Positions 6,573-9,853 of a DNA stretch of 9,853 nucleotides are shown piece by piece. This DNA is from Treponema sp. (GTDB lineage Bacteria; Spirochaetota; Spirochaetia; Treponematales; Breznakiellaceae): assembly GCA_031268245.1 (NCBI GenBank), contig JAIRXN010000210.1, positions 1-9,853 on the forward strand. The letters run 5' to 3'. Each line of letters opens with the position of its first letter. The stretch's first letter is position 1. The notes beneath the pieces were generated by a model. It worked only from the letters and a program-made list of their open reading frames with translations. It ran no database searches and had not been told where the DNA came from. The position numbers and the translations under genes are program-made.

Positions 6573-7807
6573 TGAGGCCGCTCCCGGAGAATTATCTCTC
6601 TCCCTTCAGACACTTCGCGGCCTTCTTCTCCGGACGGCAGAATTTCAAGAATTTCCGTGCTGGTTCCGTCGCTGATGCCGGTTCTTGCAAGCATGGCCGC
6701 TGGTTTGCCGCTCCTGTCCAGATACCAGAGCTGCTTCGGGAAGCCGGCGGCAGGAGGGCTGTTTTCACGGCCCTGGACTTCGGTTCCCCCTGCCCGGGTT
6801 CGGCCCATGCCGGGCATGCGCCCCGTATTGCCCTGCATAAGATTTGCCAACCCGGGCGCAGCATTTCTGTTGGCGGTATTAGCCCCGGTATTTTTGCTGT
6901 CTTGAGCAAGAGAAGAAGGCCGGTAGCGCAATGCGGCATTGGGAACCAGGAGAATATTCTCCCGCTGTTCCTCAATAAATTCCACCGCACAGCTCATTCC
7001 CGGCAGGAGGGAGAGATCCCGGTTTTCGACATCAATGATCACCTGATAGGACACCACATTGTCCTGTACCGAAGGCATAAGATGCTTGCTTGCCACAAAG
7101 CCGGAAAAACTGCGTCCCGGCAGACTCTCCAGGGTGAAACGCACTTCCTGCCCGGAACTAATGGAAGCGATATCCAGTTCCCCGACCCAGGATTCAATCT
7201 GCAGCTCTTCAAGATTTTCGCAGAGAGTAAAAATGTTGGAAGAATTGCTGGAAGAACTGTCAACCACCGTGTCCCCCACATTGATTTTGCGCTCAAGGAC
7301 AATACCGTCTATGGGACTTGTAATAAAGGCATACTGGTTAATTTCAGTTTCAATGGCTTTGAGATTTGACTCTGCAGCGGAAAGTTCCGCGGCCTGGATA
7401 TCAAGCGTAGTTTTGGTACTCTGCAGTTCATAGTTGGAGATAAGATTTTTGGCCGCCAGAGCCTCCTGGTTACGGTAGTTTATTTTCGACAATTCATAGT
7501 TCGCCCTGGACTTTATCACCTGGGCAAGCTGTTGTTCCCTCTGCAAAACCAGCATGTCGGTATTGAGCACCGCCAGTATCTGGCCTTTTTTAACCCTGTC
7601 GTTATAGTCCACATTGACACTTTCCACCCGGCCGCTCATCCGGGGAAGCACTTTGACCGTGGATACGGGGTTAAGGGAACCGGTGGAGGCTACGGTTTTT
7701 TCGATGTTTCCCCGCTCGATCCGGGTAAATTCGTATACCGGCCCTCTGCCCTCCCTCCGGCAGGAAGAGAAAATTAAAGGAATAATCAGTAAAAAATAAA
7801 GCCGCAT
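6569..7807 (-). CDS. MacA-like periplasmic adaptor lipoprotein (HlyD/RND-MFP family)
   Basis: The ATG at 7807 is chosen as start. It has AGGGAG four bases upstream, gives a lipoprotein signal peptide (MRLYFLLIIPLIFSSC, lipidated Cys16), and lies downstream of the sigma-54 promoter. The upstream ATG at 7894 would place the promoter inside the gene. The 412-residue product has a first lipoyl half and beta-barrel lead-in (about 25-90: STGSLNPVSTVKVLPRMSGR). An alpha-hairpin follows (about 85-160), then the second lipoyl half (ITSPIDGIVLERKINVGDTV, 162-181), a beta-barrel domain (about 200-295: VPNAALRYRP) and a membrane-proximal end (about 357-412). Residues 300-355 form an Asn/Gly/Ala/Arg/Met-rich low-complexity insert not usual in MacA. 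The protein should bridge the inner-membrane permease to an outer-membrane duct. No such duct gene is present in the window. Confidence 0.94.
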   Translation of the reverse strand: MRLYFLLIIPLIFSSCRREGRGPVYEFTRIERGNIEKTVASTGSLNPVSTVKVLPRMSGRVESVNVDYNDRVKKGQILAVLNTDMLVLQREQQLAQVIKSRANYELSKINYRNQEALAAKNLISNYELQSTKTTLDIQAAELSAAESNLKAIETEINQYAFITSPIDGIVLERKINVGDTVVDSSSSNSSNIFTLCENLEELQIESWVGELDIASISSGQEVRFTLESLPGRSFSGFVASKHLMPSVQDNVVSYQVIIDVENRDLSLLPGMSCAVEFIEEQRENILLVPNAALRYRPSSLAQDSKNTGANTANRNAAPGLANLMQGNTGRMPGMGRTRAGGTEVQGRENSPPAAGFPKQLWYLDRSGKPAAMLARTGISDGTSTEILEILPSGEEGREVSEGREIILRERPQ

Positions 7808-7813
7808 GTATCT

Positions 7814-7836
7814 CCCTATATGATGCCCTATATGAT
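7814..7836 (-). repeat. Tandem 12-bp repeat in the leader of the transporter operon
   Basis: ccctatatgat occurs at 7814-7824 and 7826-7836 (plus strand). On the mRNA sense strand it reads as two copies of ATCATATAGGG, the second of which extends into the AGGGAG ribosome-binding site. The predicted sigma-54 start of transcription (near 7832) falls inside it. Confidence 0.65.
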
Positions 7837-7842
7837 AGATAT

Positions 7843-7858
7843 AGCAATTTCCATGCCA
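7843..7858 (-). promoter_or_regulatory. Sigma-54 promoter of the transporter-kinase-regulator operon
   Basis: The minus strand reads TGGCATGGAAATTGCT. This fits TGGCAY-R-N4-TTGCW at every specified position, with the -24 GG (7857-7856) and -12 GC (7845-7844) ten bases apart. Transcription would start near 7832, giving a leader of about 25 bases before ATG 7807. The operon ends in a GAFTGA-containing activator of exactly the class such a promoter requires. This is a motif match; expression data are not available. Confidence 0.8.
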
Positions 7859-7976
7859 GGCTGTTTTACCGCTTTTCGGCCTCCAAAAGGGCAAAAAACC
7901 ATAAATCGGCTCAGGCCGGTGAGTAATAAGTATACAGTATGTTAAATATTTTTACACCCGGGGCCGAAACATTAGA
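7859..7976. other. Upstream region of the sigma-54 promoter, candidate enhancer zone
   Basis: These 118 bases contain no gene. They occupy the usual position (roughly 20 to 130 bp upstream) for NtrC-type enhancer sites. I see no strong long dyad here; the best symmetric sequence near it is the hairpin at 7977-8006. A possible short dyad surrounds the ggctcaggccgg at 7908-7919. Confidence 0.3.
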
Positions 7977-8006
7977 GTTGTTCAATAACTTCAGTTATTG
8001 AACAAC
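7977..8006. repeat. Palindromic hairpin repeat, copy 2
   Basis: The arms gttgttcaataact (7977-7990) and agttattgaacaac (7993-8006) are complementary over 14 bp with a 2-base centre. It is almost identical to the minus strand of copy 1 at 4450-4477. It lies about 120-150 bp upstream of the sigma-54 promoter and is the first of three hairpins in a row. Confidence 0.85.
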
Positions 8007-8031
8007 ATCCGCTTAAAAACGCGATTTTGCA

Positions 8032-8054
8032 AGGCTAAAGCATGGCTTTAGCCT
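8032..8054. repeat. Hairpin with 10-bp stem, middle of the cluster
   Basis: The arms aggctaaagc (8032-8041) and gctttagcct (8045-8054) pair perfectly around a 3-base loop. Both sides are flanked by ttgcaa (8027-8032 and 8061-8066), giving further symmetry. Confidence 0.75.
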
Positions 8055-8065
8055 GAAAAATTGCA

Positions 8066-8104
8066 AGACTTGTTCAGTAACCAACCGGGTTACTGAACAA
8101 GTCT
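8066..8104. repeat. Palindromic hairpin repeat, copy 3 (variant)
   Basis: The 17-bp perfect arms (8066-8082 and 8088-8104) with a 5-base loop share the tgttca(a/g)taac core of copies 1 and 2, with compensating changes in both arms (cagtaac pairs with gttactg). Paired substitution suggests selection for, or transposition dependent on, the fold and not the primary sequence. Confidence 0.85.
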
Positions 8105-8121
8105 ATTATAGACAGGCTCAT

Positions 8122-8127
8122 TATAAT
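8122..8127 (+). promoter_or_regulatory. Possible -10 element for the cyclase relic
   Basis: A perfect TATAAT lies 39 bases before the ATG at 8161. No good -35 is seen at 16-18 bp; the region where it would be is the right arm of hairpin copy 3 and the bases just after it. Weak call. Confidence 0.25.
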
Positions 8128-8160
8128 AAGTTATGTGCTGCATCAAGGAGGAAAAAGGAG

Positions 8161-8606
8161 ATGAAGCTTCTGATTGTGGATGATTCAAACATTATGCGCC
8201 GGGCAATTGAAAAATATCCGGCGAAATCAGTTCACCCTGGCGGGAACTGCGGCGGACGGAGAAGCGTCCCTGCAATTGTTTTCAAAACATTTGCCCCGAT
8301 CTCATTACCCAGGAGATTTTTAAATACCTCAAGACCTTTAACGATGTACGTCCGAACTTTCTTACCGAGCCGATTCAGGCCGGACTGGGACTTGCCACCG
8401 GCATGGTATTCGCCGGGATCATCGGTTCGGTACGCCGCCAGGAGTATGCGGTTTTGGGAGACGCAGTCAACATTGCAAGCCGGCTGGAATCCCTGACCCG
8501 CTCTTCCCCTGCCAAAGTTCTTATGGATGAAGAAACCTATCTTGCCGTCAAAGACGTGTTTCCCGCCCGGCAGATATTCTCCGGCCAGGTTCGCGGAAGA
8601 GCCTGA
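8161..8606 (+). pseudogene. Relic of a receiver-domain / class III nucleotide cyclase gene
   Basis: A strong ribosome-binding site (aaggaggaaaaaggag) precedes ATG 8161. The frame begins as a receiver domain (MKLLIVDDSNIMRRAIEK). A slip in the A-run at 8210-8214 moves the reading to frame 2, which continues it (NQFTLAGTAADGEASLQLFSKHLP). Near 8295 the frame changes again to D-L-I-T. The phospho-acceptor part and the whole linker are absent, and the sequence continues as the C-terminal half of a class III adenylate/guanylate cyclase: GLGLATGMVFAGIIGSVRRQ, then EYAVLGDAVNIASRLESL with the N-x-x-x-R pair. It ends at TGA 8604-8606. The metal-binding first half of the cyclase is missing. A third slip is possible near 8592-8598, since the next frame reads E-E-P-E-L-S-F. 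The parent would have been a phosphorylation-controlled cAMP/cGMP synthase. Not functional as it stands. Confidence 0.8.
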
Positions 8607-8652
8607 ACTCTCCTTCCGACTATCACCACAAAAATATACACTTATCAATTTT

Positions 8653-9421
8653 AAAGTATGATGGGAGGGTAGAGACAACAGGGACACAAAGAAATACTAT
8701 GAAATTATGCTACTAACCATAGAAATCACGTGCCCCGTTGCCAGAGCCCCACCATAGTCCGAAACGGAAAAAAAGCAACGGCAAACAAAATTACCTCTGC
8801 AAAGACTGCGGCCGCCAGTTCATCAGCGACCAGGACATAATCTATCAAGGCTGCCGCTCCTGAGTGGTTAACCTGATCAAAATCATGCTTGTCCGGGGAA
8901 TCGGCATTAGGGAACATCAGTACGGTGTTGAGCGTCAGCATCACCAAGGTCTTAAAAGTCCTCACATCAGGTACTTACCGGATAAAACCACGGAAATCTC
9001 ACTATAATTGTCTTGAAATAGACGAGTTTTGGACGTATGTAGGAAAAAAGAAGAACAAAATATGGCTTATCTATGCGTACTACCGGGAAAGCGGAGAGAT
9101 TGCGGCGTATGTCTGGGGGAAACGGGACATCAGACGGCTGAAAAGCTGAGGAAACGGATACAACGGCTGGGGATAAGGTATGGGCAGATAGGGACGGACA
9201 ACTGGGATAGTTTTCTAGCAACCTTTAGAGAGGACCGCCATGTGGCAGGAAAGAAGCATACGGTGGGGATAGAGGGGAACAACTGCCGGCTAAGACATCG
9301 GGTAAGGCGGGTATTTCGGAAGACCTGTTGTTTCTCGAAGAGCATAATTAATCACTGGAAAGCGTTTAACACGGCTTTCTTTTACATCATTTACGGCTTT
9401 GTTTAAGGCCCATCATACTTT
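8653..9421 (+). mobile_element. IS1-family insertion sequence, decayed
   Basis: The ends are perfect 13-bp inverted repeats: aaagtatgatggg at 8653-8665 and cccatcatacttt at 9409-9421. The resulting length of 769 bp is within a base of canonical IS1, and the content is an IS1-type transposase. The flanks (atcaatttt on the left, gtggatcac on the right) show no 8-9 bp duplication, so the insertion is old or its flanks have been rearranged. Confidence 0.88.
8707..9406 (+). pseudogene. IS1-family transposase with several frameshifts and a stop
   Basis: Joined across its breaks, the frame has an N-terminal zinc finger (C-P-x-C at about 8731, then CKDCGRQF). A helix-turn-helix follows (GIGIR...STVLSVSITKVLK), then the DDE core: D in LEIDEFWTYVGKKK, D in IGTDNWDSF, and E in HTVGIEGNNCRLRHR. 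The core ends in FRKTCCFSKS, and the C-terminus is at TAA 9404-9406. The catalytic triad is preserved but the gene is not readable. A base is missing in the C-run of the first zinc-finger pair (about 8731-8736), and there is an in-frame TGA at 8861-8863. An extra base lies at about 8912-8915, and a base is missing at about 9131. IS1 uses one programmed slip between InsA and InsB, but these four lesions cannot all be that. No other copy is in the window to compare. Confidence 0.85.
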
Positions 9422-9455
9422 GTGGATCACCACCAGAATTTTTACAGATCTAATA

Positions 9456-9480
9456 TAACTCTTTGTATTATAAAGAGTTA
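9456..9480 (-). terminator. Hairpin downstream of tRNA-Glu, possible weak terminator
   Basis: The arms taactcttt (9456-9464) and aaagagtta (9472-9480) pair over 9 bp with a 7-base loop, starting 13 bp after the tRNA 3' end. The stem is AU-rich and only a short mixed A/T stretch follows on the minus strand, so termination efficiency is doubtful. Confidence 0.35.
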
Positions 9481-9492
9481 TAAAAGCGGCTT

Positions 9493-9564
9493 TAGCCCCT
9501 AGGAGAATCGAACTCCTCTTTTAAGATTGAGAATCTCATGTCCTAACCGATAGACGAAGGGGCC
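9493..9564 (-). tRNA. tRNA-Glu (anticodon CTC)
   Basis: A full cloverleaf can be drawn on the minus strand. The acceptor GGCCCCT pairs with AGGGGCT, with one G-U pair at the end. The D-arm GTCT...AGGAC is of the Glu type. The anticodon stem TGAGA/TCTTA encloses the loop TTCTCAA with anticodon CTC, and the T-arm AGGAG-TTCGATT-CTCCT is normal. The length is 72 nt with discriminator A. CCA is not encoded and must be added after transcription. The anticodon reads GAG. A promoter-like sequence lies about 150 bp upstream, beyond the degenerate tRNA. Confidence 0.9.
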
Positions 9565-9588
9565 GTGTAAAACATTCCCAAGAACATA

Positions 9589-9612
9589 CTAAGGATCTGC
9601 GCAGATCCTTAG
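9589..9612. repeat. Perfect 24-bp palindrome between two tRNA-like sequences
   Basis: ctaaggatctgc (9589-9600) is followed directly by its exact reverse complement (9601-9612), with no spacer. Part of it (gcagatcc) recurs at 9646-9653 inside the degenerate tRNA. Perfect dyads without a loop are poor RNA hairpins and are more often protein-binding or recombination sites (inference). Confidence 0.85.
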
Positions 9613-9613
9613 C

Positions 9614-9690
9614 GCTTTCCCCAAGGAGGATTCGAACCCCCGCAAGCAGATCCAGAGTACTAGCCCGGCTAGTATCTCTAGTGTCCAACA
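9614..9690 (-). pseudogene. Degenerate or partial tRNA-like sequence
   Basis: On the minus strand the 3' part is a good T-arm (GGGGG-TTCGAAT-CCTCC) followed by an acceptor-like TTGGGGA and discriminator A. Upstream, TACTA/TAGTA can form an anticodon stem around GCCGGGC, but the invariant U33 would be C. The 16 bases before the T-stem suggest a long variable arm (Ser/Leu type). The 5' acceptor strand (expected TCCCCAA) is not found and the D-arm region is about five bases too short. I read it as a tRNA whose 5' part has been lost or replaced; identity is uncertain. Confidence 0.45.
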
Positions 9691-9709
9691 AGGAAATCTA
9701 ACATTTCAT

Positions 9710-9739
9710 ATAATGGAAAAAAACGCATTTTTTTGTCAA
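9710..9739 (-). promoter_or_regulatory. Sigma-70-like promoter for the minus-strand tRNA region
   Basis: A perfect TTGACA (9739-9734) is followed 18 bases later by CATTAT (9715-9710), 4 of 6 to the -10 consensus. The spacer contains long A and T runs. Transcription would start near 9703, just before the degenerate tRNA, and run into tRNA-Glu. An overlapping TATATG at 21-bp spacing is less suitable. Confidence 0.5.
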
Positions 9740-9853
9740 GTACCCGCATTGCCTCAAAATTAATCTAGCCGAAAAGGGGCCGGTTCCTCAAATCCAAAAC
9801 CTAGCCGAAATCAGACCGCTTGGGCCTGACCCGCCTCCTGACAGGAGGCCTGT
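9740..9853. other. Non-coding tail with short direct repeat and hairpin
   Basis: No convincing gene is seen on either strand. ctagccgaaa occurs at 9765-9774 and 9801-9810, 36 bp apart. Near the edge, gcctcct (9833-9839) pairs with aggaggc (9843-9849), a 7-bp stem with a 3-base loop. Together with the AT-rich segment before it, this looks like ordinary intergenic DNA or the edge of a repeat cut by the window. Confidence 0.4.

Noticed and set aside
6572..7369. 265-codon plus-strand open frame opposite the adaptor gene
   Set aside because: Shadow frame; the minus strand carries a recognisable full-length HlyD-type protein.
7977..8104. CRISPR array
   Set aside because: The repeated units are hairpins of unequal spacing and type, only two are related, and no cas genes are present.
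8912..8920. Programmed frameshift of the InsA/InsB type in the IS1 element
   Set aside because: There is no slippery A-run at this point, and it lies within the helix-turn-helix region. It needs an inserted base, and other lesions in the gene show simple decay.
9614..9690. tRNA-Pro (CGG) or a tRNA-Ser/Leu as a functional gene
   Set aside because: U33 is lacking, the 5' acceptor strand is absent and the D-arm region is too short. Kept only as a degenerate tRNA-like sequence.

Overview
The window looks like an accessory, decaying stretch of a chromosome from a diderm bacterium. I infer a spirochaete, perhaps a Treponema of the termite-gut kind. The reasons are mid-range GC, a lipid-anchored MacA-type adaptor, the style of the response-regulator and cyclase relic, and numerous IS remnants and palindromic intergenic repeats. 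This placement is inference; no marker gene settles it.

Layout. (1) Positions 1-1445 hold an unrecognised broken gene, cut by an internally deleted IS4/IS50-like element with perfect 15-bp terminal inverted repeats (721-1427). Directly beyond the element is the truncated, frameshifted remnant of an AT-rich MNT-type nucleotidyltransferase gene on the minus strand. Both flanking genes stop at or within about 20 bp of the IS ends and no target duplication is visible, so the element probably marks an old deletion or recombination junction. (2) Positions 1810-7858, all on the minus strand, form one intact and tightly packed block. In transcription order it reads: a sigma-54 type promoter (7843-7858), a MacA-like lipoprotein adaptor (start 7807), a MacB/LolD-type ATPase, a MacB-type permease, a membrane histidine kinase, and an NtrC-family sigma-54 activator. 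The first three genes overlap by ATGA; kinase and regulator are one base apart. (3) Positions 7808-8160 are non-coding and carry the promoter plus three strong hairpins. (4) Positions 8161-8606 are the relic of a receiver-adenylate/guanylate cyclase gene with a frameshift and a large internal deletion. (5) Positions 8653-9421 are a 769-bp IS1-family element whose transposase has several frameshifts and a stop. (6) Positions 9456-9739, minus strand, hold a tRNA-Glu(CTC), a degenerate tRNA-like sequence with a perfect 24-bp palindrome between them, and an upstream promoter-like sequence. The last 110 bases hold only short repeats.

How it works together. The intact block reads as a self-contained signal-response and export module. 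The kinase senses a periplasmic or membrane signal and phosphorylates the NtrC-like regulator. The regulator keeps GAFTGA and so should act on sigma-54 RNA polymerase, and a near-perfect sigma-54 promoter lies directly upstream of the MacA-MacB genes. The simplest model is positive autoregulation of an efflux/export operon by its own two co-transcribed downstream genes. No outer-membrane TolC-like partner is encoded here. Everything around the module is pseudogenes, IS relics and repeats.
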